Both the position numbers and the translations under genes were made by a program. Below are positions 1 through 5,550 of a stretch of 8,146 nt of DNA, one piece after another. Each line of letters begins with the position of its first letter. Positions within the stretch are counted from its first letter, which is position 1. The DNA comes from an uncultured Eubacteriales bacterium (GTDB taxonomy: Bacteria > Bacillota > Clostridia > Oscillospirales > CAG-382): NCBI GenBank assembly GCA_900554405.1, contig USHI01000055.1, positions 1-8,146 on the forward strand, in the 5' to 3' direction. Under the pieces are notes generated by a model. That model made no database searches. It was given only the letters and a program-made list of their open reading frames with translations, and had not been told where the DNA came from.

Positions 1-348
1 GAAGCAGCGAAGATTTGTCAGACCGGCACGGCACAGCGCATCCGCCGGGCGCATAACGGAATTATGCTCCACGGACGAAACGACCGTGACCCCGCCGGGG
101 ACATTTGTTCCCTTGATCGCCGTGTTCAGCGCGGCGGTCGCTCCGGAGGTGAAGATAACGCGTTCCGGCAGAGTGCCGAACATCCGCGCCAGCTTTTCGC
201 GGCAGGAAAAAACGCATTTTGCCGATTCGAGCGAGAGCGAATGCCCGCTCCTGCCCGGGTTTCCGAGCCGCAAAACGGCATTCGCCGCGGCTGCGGCAAC
301 GCAGGGCTTTTTCGGGAACGCGGTCGCGGCGTTGTCAAAGTATATCAT
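1..348 (-). CDS. Cysteine desulfurase-family PLP enzyme (aminotransferase class V), N-terminal part, cut by window edge
   Basis: The first 116 codons of a class V aminotransferase are visible; the rest lies beyond the left edge. Seen: the N-terminus MIYFDNAATAFPKKP (residues 1-15), FTSGATAALNTAIKG (66-80) and SSVEHNSVMRP (91-101), whose histidine normally stacks on the PLP ring. The PLP-binding lysine and the reactive cysteine loop would lie in the missing half. Family knowledge: such enzymes take sulfur (or selenium) from cysteine or selenocysteine and pass it on as an enzyme-bound persulfide in the cytoplasm. The ATG overlaps the stop of the upstream DUF3343 gene as ATGA, so the two are translationally coupled. 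This points to a specialised desulfurase of the DUF3343-linked subgroup rather than the iron-sulfur cluster IscS/SufS enzymes, but the subgroup is an inference and the acceptor is unknown. Confidence 0.9.
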   Translation of the reverse strand, partial: MIYFDNAATAFPKKPCVAAAAANAVLRLGNPGRSGHSLSLESAKCVFSCREKLARMFGTLPERVIFTSGATAALNTAIKGTNVPGGVTVVSSVEHNSVMRPADALCRAGLTNLRCF

Positions 349-566
349 TTCTCGCTTGTACTCCCGATGATCGGTATCCCCGCGGCGTTCAGCAGCGGCA
401 GTACCTTCTGCTCGCTCGCTATATCGAAGGCGATACCGTACCCGCACCCGCGTATGCTCCGCACCGCACGCGAACGGGTTATTTCGACATATATTCCGTT
501 GCTTTTCAGCATTTCCTGTGCCTTTAAGGCATAAGTCACCGAGGAAAGCACGACTATTTTCTTCAT
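345..566 (-). CDS. DUF3343 small protein, putative sulfur/selenium carrier
   Basis: A 73-residue protein with the features of DUF3343 (putative Se/S carrier-like): an N-terminal beta strand (KKIVVLSSV), a helix (TYALKAQEMLKSNG), a second strand (IYVEITRS), then the hallmark glycine-flanked cysteine at residue 41 in IRGCGYGIAF. That single cysteine is the expected persulfide or selenopersulfide carrier site. It lies directly before, and overlaps by ATGA, a cysteine desulfurase-family gene, which fits a donor-carrier pair (inference; no substrate is shown). I chose ATG 566 because an AGAGGAG ribosome binding site ends 9 nt upstream; a TTG three codons earlier would abut that site with no spacing. 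A divergent promoter (TTAACT, 18 bp, TATAAT) lies immediately upstream. Confidence 0.8.
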   Translation of the reverse strand: MKKIVVLSSVTYALKAQEMLKSNGIYVEITRSRAVRSIRGCGYGIAFDIASEQKVLPLLNAAGIPIIGSTSEK

Positions 567-586
567 GGTCTTCAACTCCTCTGTAA

Positions 587-616
587 ATTATATGCCAAAC
601 GCGAACGAAAAGTTAA
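587..616 (-). promoter_or_regulatory. Probable sigma-A promoter of the DUF3343/desulfurase pair
   Basis: On the minus strand the -35 TTAACT (616-611) and -10 TATAAT (592-587) are 18 bp apart. Transcription would begin near 580, leaving a leader of only about 15 nt that starts at the ribosome binding site, so the assignment is tentative. It lies back to back with the lipoprotein promoter at 636-664. Confidence 0.4.
591..603 (+). repeat. 13-bp outer repeat, partner of 3548-3560
   Basis: TATGCCAAACGCG occurs here and, inverted, at 3548-3560. Both copies sit just outside the 326-bp inverted repeat arms: 3 nt away here and 44 nt away on the other side. The matching position suggests that the duplicated unit originally extended this far and that one flank later gained or lost about 41 nt. 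Confidence 0.6.
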
Positions 617-635
617 ATATTATGTCGATCGATGC

Positions 636-664
636 TTGACGTTTTTCCTTGCATAGTATATACT
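636..664 (+). promoter_or_regulatory. Strong sigma-A promoter of the left lipoprotein gene
   Basis: The -35 TTGACG (636-641) and -10 TATACT (659-664) are separated by 17 bp. The -10 lies inside a perfect 10-bp palindrome, AGTATATACT (655-664), with looser symmetry around it. Transcription should begin near 671, giving a leader of about 175 nt before ATG 846. The same promoter is present in the other repeat arm. Confidence 0.8.
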
Positions 665-670
665 GTATGT

Positions 671-845
671 AAACCAAGGATAACAGCAAACGGACTTTGT
701 AAATTCAAAAGCAACTGGCCGGAATGCGTTGTCCTTTTTTGCTCTTTTTCGGGCTTTTCCGGAGGTCATACCCGTTGCAGATGTAAATCGACCATGCTCA
801 ACAGAACAGAATATGTGCTAAAATATAAAAGGAGTCACGTCGAAC
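671..845 (+). promoter_or_regulatory. Long structured 5' leader of the left lipoprotein gene; possible attenuator
   Basis: A leader of about 175 nt shared with the other arm. Visible elements: a hairpin pairing AGCAAA-c-GGAC (685-695) with GTCC-ttt-TTTGCT (731-743), followed by CTTTTT (744-749), resembling a weak intrinsic terminator; a competing pairing of CCGGAA (719-724) with TTCCGG (757-762); a strong internal Shine-Dalgarno-like GGAGGT (761-766) followed by TTG CAG ATG TAA (775-786); and the working AAAAGGAG site (827-834), 11 nt before ATG 846. TGCTAAAAT (816-824) could be a weak second, extended -10. All of these pairing segments are unchanged between the two copies. Regulation is inferred; no known riboswitch class was recognised. 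Confidence 0.45.
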
Positions 846-2066
846 ATGAAAAAATCCATCACCGTGCTTATAACACTTGCGCTTATTGCCGCAATGCTTT
901 TCTCCTGCAGCAGCGCGCAGCAGGAAAGCTCCGCGTCGGGAAGCATTGATTTGGGAACCTCCGTTGCGGAAAGCGGGGATAACGAAAGCTCCGCGGAGGA
1001 GAGTTCCGCGCCCGATGAAGCGCCGGACGATTACCCGGACGAGTTCGTAGAAACAAATGAAGGGCCTAATTATATGGCGCGCTACAAGCGCATCTCGGAA
1101 GGAAGCACGATCTTTGAGGTTACCTCTTCGGATGAAACCCAGTATTGGCTTTGGGATTCAAGAAGCGGGCCCGATAACAACGAGCAAACATATAAATTCA
1201 GTATTGCTCATTACAATACTGTCGTAACGATGTTCAAGGTGGGCGAAAATGCATTTGTTTTCAACGGAAATAACGCGTACGACGGGACGGTATTCTGCTC
1301 CTTTGACGAGAATCATCTGTTTTCGAAGGTAATATCCATGAGAAACAGCTGGAAGGTCGAGAAACGGGGCGAAAGCGGTGTCCTGTTCAGCGCCGTTTCC
1401 GACGGCAAAGATTATTTGTTTTTCGACAGCGATTGCAGAGCACGTTATTATAAATCCGTGCTGCCGGAAAACAAGCTCGGGTATGATTTTATTGCATGGG
1501 ACGGTGACCGCAGATACGGCGTGAACATTTCCGGTGAAGCAAGTACTATTACCGCGCTTGACCCCGAATTGCTTTTCACGACGACGGTAAGAGAGCGCCC
1601 GGTGGACATCTACGAATACCCGGAAATCTACCCCGGGTTGGGCTTCGGGCATTTTTATCAGGTTCGAATCGGTTATCAAAACGCCGTGGCGTACAGCAAG
1701 ATGGAGCCATATATAATAAACGATTGTATTTTTTACGGATCCGACATTGCAAACCAGCGTATGCTGCGCATTAAAGACAAAGGTGAGCGCAACTATGAGG
1801 ATTTTCCCGATGTCGGAGAAGGAATAACCACATTTGACGGTTCGGAATACATTCTTTCCGCGCACCGCACTTACAGCGGAGACGGAGAGAAAGCGTTTAC
1901 GACCATATTTGACACGAATTTCAAACCGCTTGGTGTGATCGAAGATGAATACCTTTTGTTTACCGAAGAAAACTCCGCAGAACTCAATCTGTATATAAAG
2001 AAGTTTCTTAACAGCGAAAAATCCCGCAATAGCCAAAAATATCTTGATAACCCGAAGCTGAAATGA
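846..2066 (+). CDS. Lipoprotein of unknown function (left member of the inverted pair)
   Basis: A 406-residue exported lipoprotein. Residues 1-20 form a signal peptide (MKKS followed by a hydrophobic stretch) ending in the lipobox L18-F19-S20-C21; Cys21 would be lipidated and anchor the protein to the outer face of the membrane. Residues 22-60 are a Ser/Glu/Ala-rich spacer. The mature region (about 61-406) is rich in aromatic and acidic residues and alternating beta-like segments (for example YWLWDS at 100-105, YLFFDS, YIINDCIFYGS), suggesting a beta-sheet or propeller-like fold, but I recognise no family. It shares YPD(E/H)F and VT..WLW landmarks with the convergent lipoprotein, so the two are remote paralogs. 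Expression comes from the promoter at 636-664; transcription ends at the hairpin at 2111. A role in binding or sensing is only a guess. Confidence 0.85.
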   Translation: MKKSITVLITLALIAAMLFSCSSAQQESSASGSIDLGTSVAESGDNESSAEESSAPDEAPDDYPDEFVETNEGPNYMARYKRISEGSTIFEVTSSDETQYWLWDSRSGPDNNEQTYKFSIAHYNTVVTMFKVGENAFVFNGNNAYDGTVFCSFDENHLFSKVISMRNSWKVEKRGESGVLFSAVSDGKDYLFFDSDCRARYYKSVLPENKLGYDFIAWDGDRRYGVNISGEASTITALDPELLFTTTVRERPVDIYEYPEIYPGLGFGHFYQVRIGYQNAVAYSKMEPYIINDCIFYGSDIANQRMLRIKDKGERNYEDFPDVGEGITTFDGSEYILSAHRTYSGDGEKAFTTIFDTNFKPLGVIEDEYLLFTEENSAELNLYIKKFLNSEKSRNSQKYLDNPKLK

Positions 2067-2110
2067 TTCGCAAAAATGCCAAAAGCAACAAATGAGGATA
2101 AAACACAAAA

Positions 2111-2137
2111 GGAGCGGCCATTCGGCCGCTCCTTTTT
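2111..2137. terminator. Bidirectional intrinsic terminator between the convergent lipoprotein genes
   Basis: A perfect 9-bp stem, GGAGCGGCC/GGCCGCTCC, with the 4-nt loop ATTC is followed by TTTTT on the plus strand and preceded by AAAA, which gives a U-run on the minus strand. It lies 44 nt after the left gene's stop and 17 nt after the right gene's stop, so it can serve both. Confidence 0.92.
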
Positions 2138-2154
2138 CGTCTGTATATTTTAGT

Positions 2155-3264
2155 CTAGTCCTTCGGCTTCACTGCCTCTTTGCCGACATAATCCGAAAGC
2201 AACGCGTTCCTTGCGTTGCCGTCTTTGCCTATGACAAGCAGGCGGTAATCTGATACCACAACTCCGTGTATGTCGGAATTCTCGTACACATATGCCACCG
2301 GGCTGAATACGATCATTTCATCGCTCTTTCCGCTTGCAATAAGCTCGCACTTGAAATTGTATATCCCGTTGAAATACTCGCCTTTCTCTTTATCGTAATA
2401 ACCCGCAATGAAGAAGGGGCATTTATCAACGGACATAAGCTCGCTTTCCTGCTTGAACGATACGAATTCGCCGTTTGCAACAAAGAGCAGATGGCTCTTG
2501 AACGAAAGGCTCAGTTCGTCGTATTTGATATATCTGGAAGCTTCGTGTATGGTGTAGCCGGAGATCATCTTCTCATCGCCTTCGAACTTTTTGTCGCCCA
2601 TGCGGAAATAATACCTTCCGCTCAAGCTCCCGTGCGTGCCGGAAACCGGTTCGCGGTACACGGCTTCAACAACGCAATCCTTGCCTGCTGCGCTGTCATA
2701 AAGCGTGATCTCCGTAACCTCGTCCGGAATATCCTCCACGATAAGCTTGCCGTTTTCAAGGCGGTAGCCCACGCGTTTTTCGTCCGTTTGATCGATAAAA
2801 GCGTATTGAGCAAGCCTGCCGTTGCAGCTTATATTATCGATCGGATTGCTTGCGCCGTAAGCGCCGAAATATTCGCCGTCAATGCCGAAAAAGCGGTGTG
2901 ACCCGACAAGAACGACACCCTTGTTTATGCAGATATCCAAATTGCCGAATGCGGTTTCGGCGGGAAAGGATTCCGGGATCGCGTTTTTGCAGTTCCAAAG
3001 CCACTTTAACGATTTGCCGTCTGCCTCGTCGGTGACAAGGAACAGATCATCCTGCAGCCGTTCGAAGCTGTATTCCCCGCGGCTGAAATGATCCGGGTAT
3101 CCGTCCGGGAATTCCGGGTTCGTGCTGCCGGATTCGCTTTCTGCCGCGGAACTCTCCGCCATGAGGCTCTCCGCCAGGGAGCTTTCCTGCTGCGTGCTGC
3201 TGCAGGAGAAAAGCATTGCGGCAATAAGCGCAAGTGTTATAAGCACGATGGTGGATTTTTTCAT
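2155..3264 (-). CDS. Lipoprotein of unknown function (right member of the inverted pair)
   Basis: A 369-residue exported lipoprotein. The signal peptide differs from that of the left gene only by I5T and T6I, and ends in the same lipobox LFSC with Cys21 as the lipid anchor. Residues 22-50 form a spacer of AES/ESS repeats (SLAESLMAESSAAESESGS). The mature region starts near YPDHF (56-60), includes LKWLWNC (86-92), and contains many beta-like segments such as RYYFRMGDKKF and HLLFVANGEFVSF. I recognise no domain. Weak similarity to the left lipoprotein, including the order YPD.F, VT, WLW, indicates an old duplication, in sharp contrast to the near-identical 5' ends. The start is fixed by the matched ATG, an AAAAGGAG site 11 nt upstream, and the signal peptide. 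It is transcribed toward the shared terminator at 2111-2137. Confidence 0.85.
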   Translation of the reverse strand: MKKSTIVLITLALIAAMLFSCSSTQQESSLAESLMAESSAAESESGSTNPEFPDGYPDHFSRGEYSFERLQDDLFLVTDEADGKSLKWLWNCKNAIPESFPAETAFGNLDICINKGVVLVGSHRFFGIDGEYFGAYGASNPIDNISCNGRLAQYAFIDQTDEKRVGYRLENGKLIVEDIPDEVTEITLYDSAAGKDCVVEAVYREPVSGTHGSLSGRYYFRMGDKKFEGDEKMISGYTIHEASRYIKYDELSLSFKSHLLFVANGEFVSFKQESELMSVDKCPFFIAGYYDKEKGEYFNGIYNFKCELIASGKSDEMIVFSPVAYVYENSDIHGVVVSDYRLLVIGKDGNARNALLSDYVGKEAVKPKD

Positions 3265-3439
3265 GTTCGACGTGACTCCTTTTATATTTTAGCACATATT
3301 ATGTTTTGTTGAGCATGGCCAATTTACATCTTCAACGGGTATCACCTCCGGAAAAGCCCGAAAAAGAGCAAAAAAGGACAACGCGTTCCGGGCAGTTGCT
3401 TTTGAATTTACAAAGTCCGTTTGCTGTTATCCTTGGTTC
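3265..3439 (-). promoter_or_regulatory. Long structured 5' leader of the right lipoprotein gene; possible attenuator
   Basis: Counterpart of the left leader. The same terminator-like hairpin (AGCAAA-c-GGAC with GTCC-ttt-TTTGCT, then CTTTTT) and the same competing CCGGAA/TTCCGG pairing are present. The internal Shine-Dalgarno here is GGAGGTGAT (3349-3341), matching the 16S rRNA 3' end across nine bases, followed after 9 nt (counted from GGAGG) by TTG AAG ATG TAA. A five-codon ATG CTC AAC AAA ACA TAA frame also lies before the true start. Nothing else is visible in the gene-free stretch 3265-3606 apart from this leader, its promoter, the 44-nt spacer 3504-3547, a 13-bp repeat, and the terminator of the next operon. 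Confidence 0.45.
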
Positions 3440-3445
3440 ACATAC

Positions 3446-3474
3446 AGTATATACTATGCAAGGAAAAATGTCAA
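3446..3474 (-). promoter_or_regulatory. Consensus sigma-A promoter of the right lipoprotein gene
   Basis: On the minus strand the -35 is a perfect TTGACA (3474-3469) and the -10 is TATACT (3451-3446), with a 17-bp spacer. Only the last -35 base differs from the left copy, so this promoter may be slightly stronger. The -10 again lies in the palindrome AGTATATACT. Confidence 0.85.
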
Positions 3475-3547
3475 GCGTCAATCGACATAACATTTAATTT
3501 TTCACCCATGTTTTGCACATTATATGCTACAAATACCAAGCCATATG

Positions 3548-3560
3548 CGCGTTTGGCATA
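3548..3560 (-). repeat. 13-bp outer repeat, inverted partner of 591-603
   Basis: Inverted copy of TATGCCAAACGCG, separated from the right arm by 44 nt (3504-3547) that the left side lacks. Its inner end abuts the U-tract side of the aminopeptidase terminator. Confidence 0.6.
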
Positions 3561-3595
3561 AAAAAGAAACAGGAGCAGCGCCGCTCCCGTTCCTG
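3560..3595 (-). terminator. Intrinsic terminator of the aminopeptidase operon
   Basis: On the minus strand, 11 nt after the aminopeptidase stop, a GC-rich hairpin (3595-3570) is followed by TTTCTTTTTT. It can fold by CAGGA/TCCTG or by the inner GGAGC/GCTCC pairing. The stem is imperfect, but position and U-tract support termination. Confidence 0.7.
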
Positions 3596-3606
3596 ATGAT
3601 ACATAT

Positions 3607-4983
3607 TCAGTTCATTTTGTAGAAAGCACTCGCCGCTTTGAACATCTCGTAAATATCGAACTTGGAGGCGAGCTCGTACGGCGAATGCATGGAAAGTATC
3701 GGCACACCGCAATCGACGACCTCAATCCCGTTGGCTGCGATTTCGGAAGCGACGGTGCCCGCGCCGCCCTGATCGACCTTGCCGTATTCGCCGACCTGCC
3801 ATGCGACGCCCTCCTTATCGAAGGCGCGCGCCACGCGGGACATGGTTTCCGCAGCGGCATCCGAGCAGCCGCCCTTCCCGCGGGAGCCGGTATACTTGCT
3901 GATCACCACGCCGCGATTGAGATATGCGGAGTTGTTTGCCTCGTACGCCTCGGCGAAGCAGGGATCGTACGCGCCGCCGACATCGGCGGAAAGGCAGACG
4001 CTTTCGCGCTTGCAGGCGAGGAAATCCGCACCCGCAGCGGCACAGAGCCTTGCGATGAAATCCGGGTAGGTATCGCTGCCCAGACCGGTTATGCCGACAG
4101 AGCCTATCTCCTCCTTATCCGCAAGCATAAGGACGGAGGTATATTCGGGGTTCGGCTCGGCAAGGAGCGCACGGAACGACGGATATGCACAGATACGGTC
4201 ATCCTGCCCGTAAGCGCCGATCATGGAACGGTCGAGCCCGACAAAGCGGGATTTGAACGCGGGAACGGCGGAAAGCTCGGCGGTGATAAGATCGCGTTCG
4301 GTTATCCCGTATTTTTCGTTGAGGATCGAAAGCACGTTCAGCTTCACGCCGCCCTCTTCATCAAGCGGGAGCGAGCCGTTTATGATATTGAGTATTTCGC
4401 CGGGGATAAATTCGGCGGCGGTCTTGCTCATCTGATCCTTGCCGATATGTGGCATGAGATCGCTTATGTAAAACACGGGGTCGTCGTCATCCGCGCCGAT
4501 ATTCACATCCACCCTGCTGCCGTCCGCAAGGTAAACCACGCCGTGGAGCTCCAGCGGGATGGCTGTCCACTGATACTTCTTGATCCCGCCGTAATAATGC
4601 GTTTTGAAATAGGAAATGCCGCTCTGTTCGAACATGGGCTGCGGCTTGAAATCGAGCCGCGGCGAATCGATATGAGAGGCTATTATGCGACAGCCGTTTT
4701 CCATGCTCTTTTTGCCGACGACGGCAAGTATGATACACTTGTTTTTGTTTACATAATACACTTTATCGCCGGGGTGCAGTGCTTCGCCGTCCGCAATGGG
4801 GCGAAAGCCGTAGGAGAGCGCTTCCCGTTCTGCATATGCGGTGGCAAGTCGTTCGGTTTTTGCCGTGTCGATAAAGCGGCGGTAGCCATCGATAAATTCA
4901 CCGATAATATCCAGGGTTTTTGCATCGCTCACAACGGAGGACGGATTTTTGAACTGAAGCTCTTCGGCCTGTTTTCTTTCCAT
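3607..4983 (-). CDS. M18 family metallo-aminopeptidase
   Basis: A 458-residue cytoplasmic zinc aminopeptidase of family M18, which releases N-terminal (often acidic or hydrophobic) residues from peptides; the exact preference cannot be read here. The metal and catalytic motifs are all present: ASHIDSPRLDFKP (102-114; His104, Asp106), GQDDRICAY (259-267; bridging Asp near 261-262), DKEEIGSVG (289-297; Glu291, Glu292), SADVGGAYD (332-340; Asp334) and SMHSPYE (431-437; His433). Length matches the family, which usually forms large tetrahedral dodecamers. The ATG follows AAAGGAG by 7 nt and lies 14 nt after the end of the lytic transglycosylase reading frame, so it is the last gene of the operon, followed by a hairpin terminator. 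It is intact and probably works in peptide recycling. Confidence 0.95.
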   Translation of the reverse strand: MERKQAEELQFKNPSSVVSDAKTLDIIGEFIDGYRRFIDTAKTERLATAYAEREALSYGFRPIADGEALHPGDKVYYVNKNKCIILAVVGKKSMENGCRIIASHIDSPRLDFKPQPMFEQSGISYFKTHYYGGIKKYQWTAIPLELHGVVYLADGSRVDVNIGADDDDPVFYISDLMPHIGKDQMSKTAAEFIPGEILNIINGSLPLDEEGGVKLNVLSILNEKYGITERDLITAELSAVPAFKSRFVGLDRSMIGAYGQDDRICAYPSFRALLAEPNPEYTSVLMLADKEEIGSVGITGLGSDTYPDFIARLCAAAGADFLACKRESVCLSADVGGAYDPCFAEAYEANNSAYLNRGVVISKYTGSRGKGGCSDAAAETMSRVARAFDKEGVAWQVGEYGKVDQGGAGTVASEIAANGIEVVDCGVPILSMHSPYELASKFDIYEMFKAASAFYKMN

Positions 4984-4997
4984 TTTGTATCTCCTTT

Positions 4998-5117
4998 TTA
5001 ATAATACAGTTTTTCATATTGCTCCTTTGCGGAGAACACTCGGTTAACATAATTTTCGGTTTCGTCATACGGTATTTTATCGAGCCGTTTGCCGTCCGGC
5101 GAATAGCGGCTGTCCGC
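4998..5117 (-). pseudogene. Out-of-frame C-terminal segment of the lytic transglycosylase
   Basis: These 39 codons plus stop continue the transglycosylase in the next reading frame: ADSRYSPDGKRLDK, then IPYDETENYVNRVFSA, then KEQYEKLYY. The IPY.ET..YV..V motif is typical of the C-terminus of Slt-type enzymes in Clostridia. Removing one T from the CTTTGC at 5121-5116 joins it to the upstream frame and gives a normal 183-residue protein. The segment has no start or ribosome binding site of its own. Confidence 0.85.
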
Positions 5118-5550
5118 AAAGCCAGCCGGCAACGCGGTTCGGGCCGGCGTTATATGCGGCGACGGCGAGTTCCCAATCGCCGAAGCGATCATACAGCGAG
5201 CGCAGATAAAGGCAGCCGTACCCGATATTGACTTCAGGATCGGTAATATCCTCGGGTGTTTCGCTTCCGCCCTGTTTTTGAACGAGCCATTCATAGGTTT
5301 CTGGCATGAGCTGCATAAGTCCCTTTGCGCCCGCCTTCGAGACGGCGCCCGCGCGGAACGAGCTTTCCGCACGGATGACGGAATATACGAGCGATTCGGG
5401 GATATCGTTTTTTTTCGCAGCCGCGGCGACGATATCGACATATTCACGCGGGTAAAGGCGCTTTTCATATGAGCGATAGCCGAATACCGCGGCGACGGCA
5501 ATTACCGCGATAACACAGAACACGGCAATGATTTTTGTTTTTGTATTCAT
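5077..5550 (-). CDS. Membrane-anchored lytic transglycosylase (Slt-type), frameshifted near its 3' end
   Basis: This open frame encodes 157 residues. Residues 5-24 form one hydrophobic N-terminal anchor. The rest is an SLT domain that would cleave the MurNAc-GlcNAc bond of peptidoglycan outside the membrane: VIRAESSF (58-65, catalytic Glu62), AKGLMQLMPETY (75-86), NIGYGCLYL (108-116) and AAYNAGPNRVAGWL (131-144). After Leu144 the frame goes wrong; the natural continuation sits one base over at 5117-4998. As read, the protein ends with 13 unrelated residues (CGQPLF...TAR). All catalytic motifs remain, so the shortened product might still act, but the last helix is lost. ATG 5550 overlaps the coaE stop as ATGA, with GGTGAG just upstream. 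Causes could be a true mutation, an assembly error, or +1 slippage at CTT-T. Confidence 0.85.
   Translation of the reverse strand: MNTKTKIIAVFCVIAVIAVAAVFGYRSYEKRLYPREYVDIVAAAAKKNDIPESLVYSVIRAESSFRAGAVSKAGAKGLMQLMPETYEWLVQKQGGSETPEDITDPEVNIGYGCLYLRSLYDRFGDWELAVAAYNAGPNRVAGWLCGQPLFAGRQTAR

Larger units (their letters stand above)
607..932 (+). repeat. Left arm of 326-bp inverted repeat (promoter, leader, signal-peptide codons)
   Basis: This arm matches the reverse complement of 3178-3503 over 326 bp with no gaps; paired positions always sum to 4110. I count 17 differences (about 95% identity): 14 in the 239 noncoding bases and 3 in the 87 coding bases. The arm runs from upstream of the promoter to codon 29 of the lipoprotein gene and stops abruptly at the start of the Ser/Glu-rich linker. 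It has no transposase, terminal repeats or clear target duplication, so it is better read as a duplicated 5' gene module than as an insertion element. Confidence 0.95.
3178..3503 (-). repeat. Right arm of 326-bp inverted repeat
   Basis: Reverse complement of 607-932 with 17 mismatches and no gaps. It carries the promoter, leader, ribosome binding site and first 29 codons of the right lipoprotein gene. The arms enclose 2,245 bp (933-3177) holding both mature coding regions. Homologous recombination between the arms would invert that segment and swap the two mature domains between the two promoters. Confidence 0.95.

Noticed and set aside
632..949. 105-codon frame covering the left leader and promoter
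   Set aside because: The equivalent frame in the other repeat arm is broken by a stop, substitutions show no coding pattern, and it would start inside the promoter.
794..949. 51-codon frame overlapping the start of the left lipoprotein gene
   Set aside because: It has no ribosome binding site, and in the other arm the same frame stops after five codons.
1158..2108. 316-codon open frame on the minus strand opposite the left lipoprotein gene
   Set aside because: No start signal or domain; the plus-strand gene has a promoter, ribosome binding site and lipoprotein signal peptide, and this frame would begin inside the terminator region.
2266..2901. 211-codon plus-strand frame opposite the right lipoprotein gene
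   Set aside because: Shadow of the lipoprotein gene with no ribosome binding site and no recognisable family.
607..3503. The pair of arms as ends of a composite transposon or insertion sequence
   Set aside because: No transposase, no short terminal repeats and no target-site duplication; the arms begin and end at functional borders of the two genes instead.
3685..5001. 438-codon open frame on the plus strand, antisense to the aminopeptidase
   Set aside because: It mirrors the strongly supported M18 gene, has no recognisable motifs and no credible ribosome binding site; it reflects the codon bias of the opposite strand.
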